Assembly: GCA_016931455.1 (NCBI GenBank)
Contig: JAFGES010000128.1
Coordinates: forward strand, 1-64,000
From: Desulfobacterales bacterium
GTDB lineage: Bacteria; Desulfobacterota; Desulfobacteria; Desulfobacterales; JAHDSC01
Direction: 5' to 3'
Length of the DNA: 64,000 nucleotides
The notes beneath the pieces are model-generated. The model was not told the DNA's origin. It ran no database searches and was given only the letters and a program-made list of their open reading frames with translations. Below are positions 17,108 to 25,088 of the stretch, piece by piece. Each line of letters begins with the position of its first letter. Position 1 is the stretch's first letter. The position numbers and the translations under genes are program-made.

Positions 17108-17826
17108 TGCTCGACCCAGAAAGAAGTAGCACCTGCAACGGCTGCCGGCATAACAAAAAAATTGATCAAGGGTATCAATGTCGCCCCTAAAACAGAAAAG
17201 CCGAAGCTGATGCTATACAAGCGTTTTTGCGCCAAGTGCTCTCTAACCTGTTTCAGAACCAGACGATGATTTTCCATCGGATAACTCAGATATTCAAATG
17301 CCAGCATCCAGGCCGTAAAAATCAACCAGAAGAAAGGAGAAATAATGTTTAGCACCGGTATGAAAGATATAATCAGCACGAAACTGCCGATTAAGATAAA
17401 ATAAAAAAGTTTACGAAGTTCATTGAAAAATGACGAAACCATTTCGGCAAGTGATTGAATCAAACCGGCACTGCTGGGCTGAATCTTTCCGCCTGTCAGA
17501 TAGGCTTCCACCTTTTCAGATAGAAGACCGTTAAACGGTGAACCGATTAGATTTGCTGCCACGGTAAATGAGAAAAACAAGAACAGCACTTCAGCAGCGG
17601 CAAACAGTACCCACAAAATAGGACGCAGAATTTCAAGCCACCAGCTTTCACCCTTTGGAAGAATCCATTCGAGTAAGTTTCCGTAATGTCCGATGGAAAA
17701 CCAGATAAGTAGCGTAAAAATAATGATATTTATAAATAGCGGTATCATAACAAAACGCCGCAAGCCCGGCTTAAAAATTAAACGAAAACCTAAAATCAAG
17801 TGTTTAGGCCCTATGAAGACATTCAT
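17083..17826 (-). CDS. cysZ: EI24/CysZ-family membrane protein
   Basis: 247 residues with about four to six membrane segments. FIGPKHLILGFRLIFKPGLRRFVMIPLFINIIIF at the N-terminus, NLIGSPFNGLLSEKVEAYLTG in the middle and the FSFGVLGATLIPLINFFVMPAAVAGAT-like end (here SFGFSVLGATL) match the CysZ family. CysZ proteins are sodium- or proton-linked sulfate permeases feeding assimilation; in a sulfate reducer such a gene could feed either assimilation or respiration. The physiological substrate here is inference. The gene is first in a two-gene operon with the MFS transporter. Confidence 0.8.
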   Translation of the reverse strand: MNVFIGPKHLILGFRLIFKPGLRRFVMIPLFINIIIFTLLIWFSIGHYGNLLEWILPKGESWWLEILRPILWVLFAAAEVLFLFFSFTVAANLIGSPFNGLLSEKVEAYLTGGKIQPSSAGLIQSLAEMVSSFFNELRKLFYFILIGSFVLIISFIPVLNIISPFFWLIFTAWMLAFEYLSYPMENHRLVLKQVREHLAQKRLYSISFGFSVLGATLIPLINFFVMPAAVAGATSFWVEQWATAKRK

Positions 17827-18096
17827 GTATTTCTCCCGTTGTTTTCAATCGACCGGCTCAATCGATGGCATAGTCCATCCGTATGGTTTACAAAATTTTT
17901 GCTTAAAACTTAACTAAGCCATAAAAAATTCTTAAAAGCAAGTAATTGAGTGAAATGCCGGCAAGGTTGGTATGTGTTTGACATTACCTGAATTTAAATT
18001 ACGATGTTGAGAATATGTTATGGGAATGAAGGTGAGAGAGAAAGTTGTGTGAGGATAAATTGAAAGAACTGATTTGAGATTGATTGTTTGATCAGA

Positions 18097-18450
18097 TTAA
18101 CCGACTATGTCCAGGACGGAATCTAACATTTCGTCCTGGGTTCTGATTGTTTTCAGATTCGCATCATAACCCCTTTGTGCAACGATAGATTGAGAAAATT
18201 CTTCTGTAAGATCCACATTAGACATTTCTTTTTCCATAATTTGACCATCTTTTTCTTCAACAACAGTGGGACCTGGGTATTTCGGCTGTGAGATCTCCAC
18301 TTTAACACTACTTTCAGGACCTTCAACCAATGTCGCTCGGCTCTTTTTAAATTCTTGCGATTCAACATTTGCTATATTATTGGTGATTACATTCATTTTT
18401 TTATCAAAAGATTTTAATGCGGATAACGTGTTTCCAACGGAAGAAATCAT
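18097..18450 (-). CDS. Flagellar basal-body rod-like protein (FlgC/FlgF type), isolated
   Basis: 117 residues. The N-terminus, ALKSFDKKMNVITNNIANVESQEFKKSR, is the rod-protein helix motif (NNIAN.....F). The C-terminus, TEEFSQSIVAQRGYDANLKTIRTQDEMLDSVLDIVG, is the Flg_bbr_C helix. These two helices pair in rod, hook and hook-filament proteins of the flagellum. The middle is very short, so it resembles FlgC/FlgB-like minimal rod proteins rather than FlgG. No other flagellar gene is nearby, so it is either an outlying gene of a flagellar regulon or a stand-alone relative. GGAGAAAAA precedes the ATG. Confidence 0.72.
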   Translation of the reverse strand: MISSVGNTLSALKSFDKKMNVITNNIANVESQEFKKSRATLVEGPESSVKVEISQPKYPGPTVVEEKDGQIMEKEMSNVDLTEEFSQSIVAQRGYDANLKTIRTQDEMLDSVLDIVG

Positions 18451-18609
18451 GATTTTTTCTCCATTTTAACCGGTATGCTGCAACTTTTGGAATTGAAGAT
18501 TTTGGAGACGGATTTGTTCCACTCTCTCAAATGTTTTGCCTTAATTTCGCCGATCAATTATATATCGGACATTTAACGTATGAACTTGAATAGAAAATAA
18601 CTCAGTTTC

Positions 18610-18828
18610 CTATGACTTACCGAAAAAGTTTGCCTTTATCCAATTCCAGTTAAGGATTACGTGCAATATGGCCATGAAGGCAAAAACAAAACCACCTCCC
18701 TCGTGTAAAACTTCAAATACTTCGAGGGGCAAAATGTCGTGCAAGAGTCCCATCAGGACCTGATTGAGCAAAAGTATCCCCAAAATCGGATTGAGGATTT
18801 TCAGAATTGTATTCTTATTCATGTTCAT
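18610..18828 (-). CDS. Small membrane protein, DUF4405-like
   Basis: 72 residues with two predicted membrane helices. ILLLNQVLMGLLHDILP, EVFEVLHEGGGFVFAFMAILHVILNWNWIKANFF matches the DUF4405 pattern, a half-cytochrome b561-like fold. The two histidines LHEGGG and LHVILNWNW are candidate heme b ligands. It may be a membrane heme protein or a remnant of one. The second ATG at 18822 is an equally possible start. Confidence 0.65.
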   Translation of the reverse strand: MNMNKNTILKILNPILGILLLNQVLMGLLHDILPLEVFEVLHEGGGFVFAFMAILHVILNWNWIKANFFGKS

Positions 18829-18896
18829 GACTTTTCTTTCGTATTGTTAATTGTCGAACCTGAGCATCAGCGGTAGTCGGCTTTGATAATAAAGAA

Positions 18897-19532
18897 TTAT
18901 ATTTCTATTACTTTTCCCACTCCTCCTGAAACAAACTTATCGGGATATCGATATTTTATTTCCTCGATCAATCGAGTGCAATGAGTGGGACATACCATCT
19001 GCAAATCATTAATTAAATTAAAGTCCTTGAATCCATGCAGGCCACCAATCAAGGCATAGGGCTTTCCCCATTGCGAAGCAGCCTTTAAGATGGTTTTGAC
19101 GGTAGGATGGGAGCATCCCGTTATCACAACCGATCCCGATTCCGTTTGAATCACGAGAGATTGTTCTATCTCGTTGAGTTCACCGGTTGAAAAGATATTT
19201 TCATAAATTTTTAAAGATCCTTTGACTTGAATCACTTTTGAAGCATATATCGGCGGCTGACATGAAAACGGGATATAGACTTCAGCCGGACGTATTTTTA
19301 TAAAATCTGAAAGTCCGCCGGTATGGTCCCAATGAGCGTGAGAAATAAAAACATCTTTGATTTCAGCTGGGTTTATATTCAATTTATTCATATTATCCAG
19401 TAGAATAGATCCGTTTGCACCGGTATCAAAAAGTATTTTTTTGTCATATACTTCTACCAGACATGAAAAACCCCAGTCGGATCGAAGATCTTTTCTAAAA
19501 GCAGTATTGTCATAAATAATGGTGAGTTTCAT
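18897..19532 (-). CDS. MBL-fold metallohydrolase, dihydropterin/RFA-P synthase-like
   Basis: 211 residues. The metallo-beta-lactamase metal motif is ISHAHWDHTGG (HxHxDH), followed by CPTHC, VITGCSHP and GGLHGF motifs found in the subfamily related to archaeal 7,8-dihydropterin-6-methyl-beta-ribofuranosylaminobenzene phosphate synthase. It is common in anaerobes as a hydrolase of unknown substrate. I prefer the ATG at 19532 (KLTIIYDNTAF is the family N-terminus). The upstream TTG at 19565 adds 11 residues with no support. Confidence 0.82.
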   Translation of the reverse strand: MKLTIIYDNTAFRKDLRSDWGFSCLVEVYDKKILFDTGANGSILLDNMNKLNINPAEIKDVFISHAHWDHTGGLSDFIKIRPAEVYIPFSCQPPIYASKVIQVKGSLKIYENIFSTGELNEIEQSLVIQTESGSVVITGCSHPTVKTILKAASQWGKPYALIGGLHGFKDFNLINDLQMVCPTHCTRLIEEIKYRYPDKFVSGGVGKVIEI

Positions 19533-19588
19533 CTTACAAGCCCTTTTAGGCAATCTTTCATCCAAAGTTTCATCACTCCAATATTTTG

Positions 19589-20707
19589 TTAAGTACGATG
19601 TTTCTTTTGCAAACGAATTTCAATTTTTTCCAACTTTTCCCGAATATCAGGATCAAAGTGAGCTTTTCGCCAATTATAAGCTTTCACGATGCTTGTCATT
19701 GAAGTTATATCTAATTCGGCACCAACAAAAAACACGTTATTTAAATTCGCTTGTTCGAAATGGGCACCAGTGAGCACTGAATTTTCCAGATGAGCCCCTT
19801 GGAGTAGTGAATGCTCAAACTTACAATTAGAAAGATTCGCTTCTTCAAGATGCACCCATTTGAGGTTTGCGTCGCGAAATACGGCACCGGATAAATTAGC
19901 GCCCTTTAGTCGCGCTTTTTCAAGATCGACTCCTGTTCCTTTTAAACACTCAAGATTAGCTCCATCCGCTCTGACTCGAATAAGACAAGATTCTTTTAAA
20001 TTTGCATGTTGGAGCGACGCACCGCGTAAATTTGCCCATCCCAAATTGATCTTAGACATATCAGCATGATCTAGAATACATCCGGATAAGTCTAAAATAA
20101 TTTTTTCGTCCTTTTCTTCGATTTTTTCATTTTCAGATGCTATAAGCTCGGATTTCACTCTTATAGCCTTTTCAAATCCGGCAGTTAGGAGTTGCCGAAT
20201 GACGTCACTATGCTGAACCTTTAGATTCGCCATTAGAATCATGAAAACTTGATCATGAAACTCGAGATATTCGGGTTTTAGAAAAGTTTGGATAGAGACG
20301 GCCGCGCTTGCCTGAATGGCCGGACTGTCCGAACCCAAATTCTCGACGATTGAATTAAATTTATCATTAAATCTTCGTATTCGATCATCTTCCAAATTCT
20401 TGCGATCAAGATCACGCTGGCGACTTTGTTCCGATAAATGTTTCCATAAGGTGATAAAGACACCGAATAAAGCTACAACCGATGTCAAGAAAGGGGCAAG
20501 GCCGATGATTGTGCTCCAATTATTTCCGAGTTTTTGATTTTCTATCTCAAGTTTTTTAATCTCTTGTCGCAGCTTCGCCGACTCCAACTGCTTAAGGCTT
20601 TCAGAATTGGGGCCTGAGGAGCCTTCCCCAGCCAAAACCATCGTTTGTGCGGCCGCGAAAACAATTAATACCCATAAAATTATCTTAATAAGATTTCGGG
20701 TCATCAT
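19589..20707 (-). CDS. Membrane-anchored pentapeptide-repeat protein
   Basis: 372 residues. A hydrophobic signal or anchor (about 5-25) is followed by a coiled-coil stretch (SLKQLESAKLRQEIKKLEIENQKL). A second membrane helix (about 65-88, IIGLAPFLTSVVALFGVFITLW) comes next, then a helical linker. The C-terminal region (about 215-345) is made of pentapeptide repeats, A(D/N)LxX, for example ANLRGASLQHANLKESC, ARLKGANLSGAVFRDANLKW, EANLSNCKFEHSLLQGAHL, and forms a right-handed quadrilateral helix used for protein contacts. The gene lies 101 bp downstream of the NACHT target of the retroelement on the same strand, so it may belong to the same system; that link is only positional. Confidence 0.75.
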   Translation of the reverse strand: MMTRNLIKIILWVLIVFAAAQTMVLAGEGSSGPNSESLKQLESAKLRQEIKKLEIENQKLGNNWSTIIGLAPFLTSVVALFGVFITLWKHLSEQSRQRDLDRKNLEDDRIRRFNDKFNSIVENLGSDSPAIQASAAVSIQTFLKPEYLEFHDQVFMILMANLKVQHSDVIRQLLTAGFEKAIRVKSELIASENEKIEEKDEKIILDLSGCILDHADMSKINLGWANLRGASLQHANLKESCLIRVRADGANLECLKGTGVDLEKARLKGANLSGAVFRDANLKWVHLEEANLSNCKFEHSLLQGAHLENSVLTGAHFEQANLNNVFFVGAELDITSMTSIVKAYNWRKAHFDPDIREKLEKIEIRLQKKHRT

Positions 20708-20756
20708 AAGCCCTTTGGGTCGGGTTTAATTATTGTCTTTATAAGTTTTGTAGCAG

Positions 20757-20816
20757 AAAAAAGAACAGAGAAACAGAGTCCAAAGTATCAGAGATCAGAG
20801 TAAAAAAATTATGGGG
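20757..20816 (-). promoter_or_regulatory. Conserved 3' flank of target 1, next to the variable repeat
   Basis: This 60-bp segment covers the stop codon and 3' untranslated region of target 1 and matches 25528-25587 beside target 2 at 57 of 60 positions. The TR shares no similarity beyond its first few bases here. It follows the expected IMH-like (initiation of mutagenic homing) end of the variable repeat. It contains three copies of the pentamer CAGAG but no obvious hairpin. A role in retrohoming target recognition is inference. Confidence 0.55.
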
Positions 20817-23800
20817 AAAGCACCACCCGAAAACCGATGAGGTCGAACCGGAGGACAGGGTAGCCCCCGTTGCGGCAAGCGCAGCGAACGTCCGCAGCAT
20901 TGAGGTAGAACGAGCCACCCCGCAGCACACGGCGCATCTCATTTCCCGCCTTCGGGTTCTCTCGTCCATCATCCGGATTATATGGGTAATGATAAGCGGG
21001 TCTTATCCAGTCCTTGCCCCACAAACTCCTCGTCCACTCCCACACATTACCTGCCATGTCCAGGCAACCGTACGGACTCTGTCCGTGCGGAAAACACCCG
21101 ACTGCACTGGTATTTCCAATCCCGGTATTCAAATAGTTGGCAAAATCCGTATTCGGCTTTTCACCCCAGGGATAAACCCGTCCGTCTTTTCCCCTGGCTG
21201 CCTTTTCCCACTGCGCCTCACTGGGCAAAGTGATCCGCCATGGCCCGTTTTTCTCATCACCCGCTTTGAGCAGTGTTGCCAGAGGCTCCGGAGTATTTTC
21301 CCAGTTCCGCAATGTTTCCGTCAACCATTCACAATACCTGAGGGCGTCGTACCAGGTTACATCCACGACAGGGTGATTATCCACACCCTTGAGACAATCC
21401 GGATTTTCCGGCTCGTAGTTGGTAGCATCGACAAAGGCCCTATACTGCGCGACTGTAGCCGGATATTTCCCTATGTAAAAGGTTGGAAGTATAACGGTAT
21501 GTTGCGGCCGTTCATTTTCCCTTGCATCCTTATCGTCTTTCTCGTCGCTCCCCATTTTGAAGGGTCCTTCCGGAATCTCAACAAAACCGAGTAGATTATC
21601 GGTGCACAAATACCAGGCATCTGCACGAAAGATAGGATCGCCCAGCATGGACAGAGCCCGGCCGGCCTCGGCTCTTTCAAGCGGGGTAAGGTCGCTCGCC
21701 ATCAGATCCCGCAAGCGGGGAATCAGCCGCTTGAGGTAAGACTCTCCACCATCCGGGCTTTCAGTGTCCCTTTCAACCGTATCCCGCCCGGACAGAGCCG
21801 CCATCTGACCGGACCAGAGGCTTGTCCTCCATTCAACCTCGTTTGACGGCAATGCATTTGGACACAGTCCGTAAGCCAAATCCAAAAATGTTTCTTCACT
21901 CCTGCGGTTGAATAGAAGTTCTTCAGCTCCGAGTTGGGCAGCCACCTGCCAATAATCTCCTTCCGCGGCCTTTCGTCGATATTCCCGATCGATGTTTCTA
22001 CCACGGACCATATGACATCCTGCCAGGTATTCCTGAAAAGTGCGATGGGGGAAACCATAGATTTGAGGATGACCTTCTTCAGATCCTCCACCATGGCCGA
22101 CAATAAGCCCCGTCCTTTTGTCTATATAATCGATGAATTCTGCAGCACAACCGGCATTCTCAAGATATTGCCGGTCTTCTAAGATCGTCAGAAGATCACC
22201 ACGTGAAAGAAGCCCGACCTCTCTTCCTTTTGACTGTTCCTGATGGGCTTTGTAGGCTAGACGCTCCACTATAGGTCTGAGTCGCAAGTCATCCCCAAGA
22301 ATTTCAGCCAAAGCATCGGAAACAGGGAAACCCTTCCGTTTCTGCCAGCGGTTGAGAAGCACCTGTACCGCTATATCATACAAACGTACCCTTTCTTTAG
22401 GGAGTCCGACCTCTCTTTGATGGATAATGGCCATGGTCGTCATAAGCATGGGATTGGATGCCAAATCTATAAGCCCTTTAGAAAATGCAGCGCGCTGCAG
22501 ATCTTCCGTCAAGTCGGCGACCTTACTGCAATCTATCCGTTCCTGGACCGCTTGGGCCTCGTACCACGCATCTATGAATCGGGAGATCTTGCTTCGGTCA
22601 AAAGGCGCCAGGACGTGAGTTGGAAAACCGCTGAGGACCGTTTTTCCAATATAAGAACGAATGCGACAGGTCACAATTACATGCCCCACGGACCCATACT
22701 CATCCGATAGGGCTTCAACCGCCTCCCGTGCCAAGACACGTAGTTCCACGGGAACTTCGTCCATGCCATCGAAAACCATCAACACGCTCCCATCATCCAA
22801 TGCCTTATCAATTGCCTGATTCAGGCCATCGGCTCTGTGTTCGGTCTGATCTCTAACCCACTGTTCTCGGACAATTTTCAATAATTTTCTGCGCCTTTGG
22901 TCTTTCGATATCTTTTCACGCCTTAAATCTTGCAGGACCGGCGATAACTCGCTCAAGGAAATGAAAAGGGGCAGCGTGTTCCCCGGCCATTTTGGGGGAG
23001 CAGGTTCCAGATCGAGACCTGAAGAAGCGAGCATTGCCGAAAGCTGTTTCACAAAGGTACTCTTACCACTACCCGGATCGCCCAAAAGAACCAGTCTGGA
23101 ATTTTTTGTTGCTGCATCCAGGGCACTCAAGGGTCTTTCTTGGGAATTTTTATCAAAGACGTCCTCCGAAAATTTTTCTTTCCTCTCCCGCCTCTCTTCT
23201 TTTGAAAGCGGTACACGGCTCTTGGTATCCAGTTCTATGTATAATTGTCTAAGACTGATTTCATTGCAACCATCTTCGTCGCCGCCCAGGGCTGCAAGGG
23301 GGAGAACATCGCATCGACGAATAAGGCGCTTAAGATAACTTTTGCGGGCCTGAGTGATATTTTTATCATTTTCTCTATTTTCTCCTGATATTATAAAAAC
23401 AGGTTTATCGCCGGTGTTAATTACGCTGCCGTTACCTATGGTTTCGGCATTTACACCTCCATCGGTTGCGACCTTGGATTTTTCTCCGGTAACAACGATA
23501 TTTCGGGCTTTGATCTGGGAACGAAATTTTTCTAGATTTCCAAACTTTTCCAGCTCTTCCCGTAAAGTAGAGACAAACCAATCGTTTTGAGACTGTTCCA
23601 ATCTTTCCCGAGCTTGGGAAAAAGATTCCAGTTTTTCCAGAATGATATCCAATGGCTCTTGCAGGACGTGTCCCTTTTCCATCTCTGTTTCAATTTTCCT
23701 GGCGGCATCCGCTTCATCTTTCCAGGACTGAATGCGGTTTGCAACAAGGTTGGTACCCACTCCGGCCAGTATGGTGCCCAATGCTGCTCCGGAAGCAAGG

Positions 23801-23952
23801 GGGTCGGTTTTGGCTGCTTCAACAAAGGGCCACAGCGTGGCGGCTGAGACAAAGGCATAGATGGACTTCACACCGGCATTATGCATACGGGTTTTCCAGT
23901 TGACTAAACGTGATGCAAGTTTCTCCTTCCAGGTCTTTTCATCAAATGCCAT
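20809..23952 (-). CDS. NACHT-type STAND NTPase with C-terminal FGE/C-type-lectin domain; DGR target 1
   Basis: 1047 residues. The N-terminal region (1-285) has a weakly hydrophobic stretch (30-72) and coiled-coil-like helices. The NACHT NTPase domain starts near 286: Walker A GDPGSGKST (291-299), Walker B LMVFDGMDE (391-399), sensor-like VTCRIRSY. A helical region follows to about 780. The C-terminal domain (787-1047) is of the formylglycine-generating-enzyme/sulfatase-modifying fold ([52 protein letters not shown]), a C-type-lectin-like fold. Residues 1006-1046 are the variable repeat. The cysteines of catalytic FGE in the GGS...C...C loop are replaced by variable positions, so it is probably a ligand-binding domain. 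STAND NTPases with such sensors act as signal-triggered switches in prokaryotic defence; that role is inferred. The gene starts 3 bp after the RT stop. Confidence 0.92.
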   Translation of the reverse strand: MAFDEKTWKEKLASRLVNWKTRMHNAGVKSIYAFVSAATLWPFVEAAKTDPLASGAALGTILAGVGTNLVANRIQSWKDEADAARKIETEMEKGHVLQEPLDIILEKLESFSQARERLEQSQNDWFVSTLREELEKFGNLEKFRSQIKARNIVVTGEKSKVATDGGVNAETIGNGSVINTGDKPVFIISGENRENDKNITQARKSYLKRLIRRCDVLPLAALGGDEDGCNEISLRQLYIELDTKSRVPLSKEERRERKEKFSEDVFDKNSQERPLSALDAATKNSRLVLLGDPGSGKSTFVKQLSAMLASSGLDLEPAPPKWPGNTLPLFISLSELSPVLQDLRREKISKDQRRRKLLKIVREQWVRDQTEHRADGLNQAIDKALDDGSVLMVFDGMDEVPVELRVLAREAVEALSDEYGSVGHVIVTCRIRSYIGKTVLSGFPTHVLAPFDRSKISRFIDAWYEAQAVQERIDCSKVADLTEDLQRAAFSKGLIDLASNPMLMTTMAIIHQREVGLPKERVRLYDIAVQVLLNRWQKRKGFPVSDALAEILGDDLRLRPIVERLAYKAHQEQSKGREVGLLSRGDLLTILEDRQYLENAGCAAEFIDYIDKRTGLIVGHGGGSEEGHPQIYGFPHRTFQEYLAGCHMVRGRNIDREYRRKAAEGDYWQVAAQLGAEELLFNRRSEETFLDLAYGLCPNALPSNEVEWRTSLWSGQMAALSGRDTVERDTESPDGGESYLKRLIPRLRDLMASDLTPLERAEAGRALSMLGDPIFRADAWYLCTDNLLGFVEIPEGPFKMGSDEKDDKDARENERPQHTVILPTFYIGKYPATVAQYRAFVDATNYEPENPDCLKGVDNHPVVDVTWYDALRYCEWLTETLRNWENTPEPLATLLKAGDEKNGPWRITLPSEAQWEKAARGKDGRVYPWGEKPNTDFANYLNTGIGNTSAVGCFPHGQSPYGCLDMAGNVWEWTRSLWGKDWIRPAYHYPYNPDDGRENPKAGNEMRRVLRGGSFYLNAADVRCACRNGGYPVLRFDLIGFRVVLSP
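20815..20937 (-). repeat. DGR variable repeat 1 (VR1)
   Basis: 123 bp aligned without gaps to the TR. In coding orientation 18 of 19 differences are at TR adenines. The single exception is a T-to-C change at 20850 (coding strand), which turns Trp into Arg. Of 11 TR Asn codons, 9 are changed here (to Tyr, Leu, Asp, Gly, Tyr, Leu, Phe, Asp, Leu). Invariant blocks [14 protein letters not shown] and IGFRVVLS are kept. Confidence 0.95.
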
Positions 23953-23955
23953 CTT

Positions 23956-24720
23956 TTATGCCTTTCGCTGAAATGATTTGGTAAGTATTGCTTTTCTGAG
24001 CCCAACCGTGTTGCCGTAACGGACATGATTTACCCAACCTAACACACTTGCACTGATTCTTTCAATGGGCAATTGACCTGCCCTGTAGCTCTTGATCATC
24101 CCATTGAGCTTGCGGCGGTAATAGATGCCTTTTCGTCGTTTGAGTCTGCGTCTATGGGGAAAGACGATGAAACCGAGAAATGGGATTCCTTCCATATCGT
24201 AGGCATCAGCAAGCACTCCTTTTCCGCTCTCGAGAATACGATCGATCAGCCGGAGGACATCCGGATCATCGATTTTGGCCTCAATGAGATCACGCATGAT
24301 GCTATGATCTATGGATGGAAAGAACTGACGAATATCGCACTGAAGCAGAAAAGAGTATTTTCTGGAAAATTTCTGCACTTGGTTTAACGCTCGATGGGTC
24401 CCCTTACCCAGTCGGTTGGCATAGGATTCGTTTATGAAACTATTCTCGAAGATGGGTTCGATCAAGTTGCACAAAGCGTGATGAACGACACGGTCGAAAA
24501 ATGGTGCTGCTGAAATCAAGCGTTTCTTCGGCTCATGGATATAGAAATGGTTGTATGCGCCCGGCCGGTAGCTTTTATCCAGAAGGGTCCTCTGCAATAG
24601 GAGCAGGCTCTCTTCCAGACGGTGCTCAAAGGCTGCCACATTGGGATGACCACGCTTTCCCTTGCTTGCGCGGCGAAATGCAATCAGTAAGTTTTCCCAA
24701 GAACAAAGCGTTTCGAACAC
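23956..24720 (-). CDS. DGR-type reverse transcriptase with internal deletion of catalytic motifs
   Basis: 254 residues from the GTG at 24720 (GGAG 10 nt upstream); the DGR family is usually about 330-400. Present are the N-terminal ENLLIAFRRASKGKRG block (10-24), RPGAYNHFYIHEPKKRLISAAPF-type finger region (52-74), VVHHALCNLIEPIFENSF, YANRLGKGTHRAL (100-112), and motif A QCDIRQFFPSIDHSIM (127-142) with one catalytic Asp. The protein then passes from RILESGKGVLAD (161-172) directly to EGIPFLGFIVFPHRRRLK (177-194). The GxxxSQ motif and the YxDD box that carries the other two catalytic aspartates are absent, with the frame intact. The thumb region follows (LGWVNHVRYGNTVG). The gene lies between the TR and target 1, as expected for a DGR RT. 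It should be catalytically dead unless complemented in trans, or the deletion is an assembly artefact. Confidence 0.88.
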   Translation of the reverse strand: MFETLCSWENLLIAFRRASKGKRGHPNVAAFEHRLEESLLLLQRTLLDKSYRPGAYNHFYIHEPKKRLISAAPFFDRVVHHALCNLIEPIFENSFINESYANRLGKGTHRALNQVQKFSRKYSFLLQCDIRQFFPSIDHSIMRDLIEAKIDDPDVLRLIDRILESGKGVLADAYDMEGIPFLGFIVFPHRRRLKRRKGIYYRRKLNGMIKSYRAGQLPIERISASVLGWVNHVRYGNTVGLRKAILTKSFQRKA

Positions 24721-24916
24721 CAGCCAAGCACTCCATAGAGAAGGAAGAAAGGTCCTGCACCAGGGTTTGAACCTAGGGTGCAGGACCGTTGATATTTGCC
24801 CGGTCCGTCGGATCAAACCAACCGAACGCGGCCGGAAACAGGCTCCGCCATTTTTCGCCTCGGTCCGAAAGCCTCTGAATCAGGCCGTCGAGCATTTCCG
24901 ACGATTCGAAAAGCGT

Positions 24917-25039
24917 GGAAAGCACCACCCGAAAACCGATGTTGTTGTTCCAGTTGTCAGGGTTGTTCCTGTTGCGGCAAGCGCAGCGAACGTTCGCAGT
25001 ATTGTTGTTGAACGAGCCACCCCGCAGCACACGGTGCAT
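24917..25039 (-). repeat. DGR template repeat (TR)
   Basis: Non-coding 123-bp template between avd and the RT gene. In coding orientation it reads as a lectin-end sequence with 11 Asn codons (ten AAC, one AAT) exactly where VR1 and VR2 vary. AAC codons are the usual DGR design because adenine mutation gives many residues but never a stop. The invariant 3' end (24917-24940) is identical to VR1 and differs by one base from VR2; it is the IMH*-like part. The open frame that runs through it is not a gene. Confidence 0.95.
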
Positions 25040-25061
25040 GTGAGCCTGCCCCTCCAAAACA

Positions 25062-25080
25062 ACAGTCCCAATCGGACTGT
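25062..25080 (-). other. Short hairpin between avd and the template repeat
   Basis: ACAGTCC (25062-25068) and GGACTGT (25074-25080) can form a 7-bp stem with a 5-nt loop, 9 bp after the avd stop and 22 bp before the TR. There is no T-tract, so it is unlikely to be a terminator. It could be a structural element of the template RNA. Confidence 0.4.
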
Positions 25081-25088
25081 GGTTTCAA

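Noticed and set aside
20761-20815. Hairpin after VR1 as in phage DGRs
   Set aside because: The flank has repeated CAGAG in direct orientation only; no convincing inverted repeat was found.
24721-24816. N-terminal extension of the RT frame to a TTG
   Set aside because: No ribosome-binding site; the sequence is unlike other RTs. The GTG at 24720 has GGAG upstream and fits the family N-terminus.
24773-25057. Minus-strand open frame reading RVLRGGSF with many Asn residues
   Set aside because: It is the template repeat translated, plus read-through toward the RT gene. TRs are non-coding; there is no separate gene start or domain.
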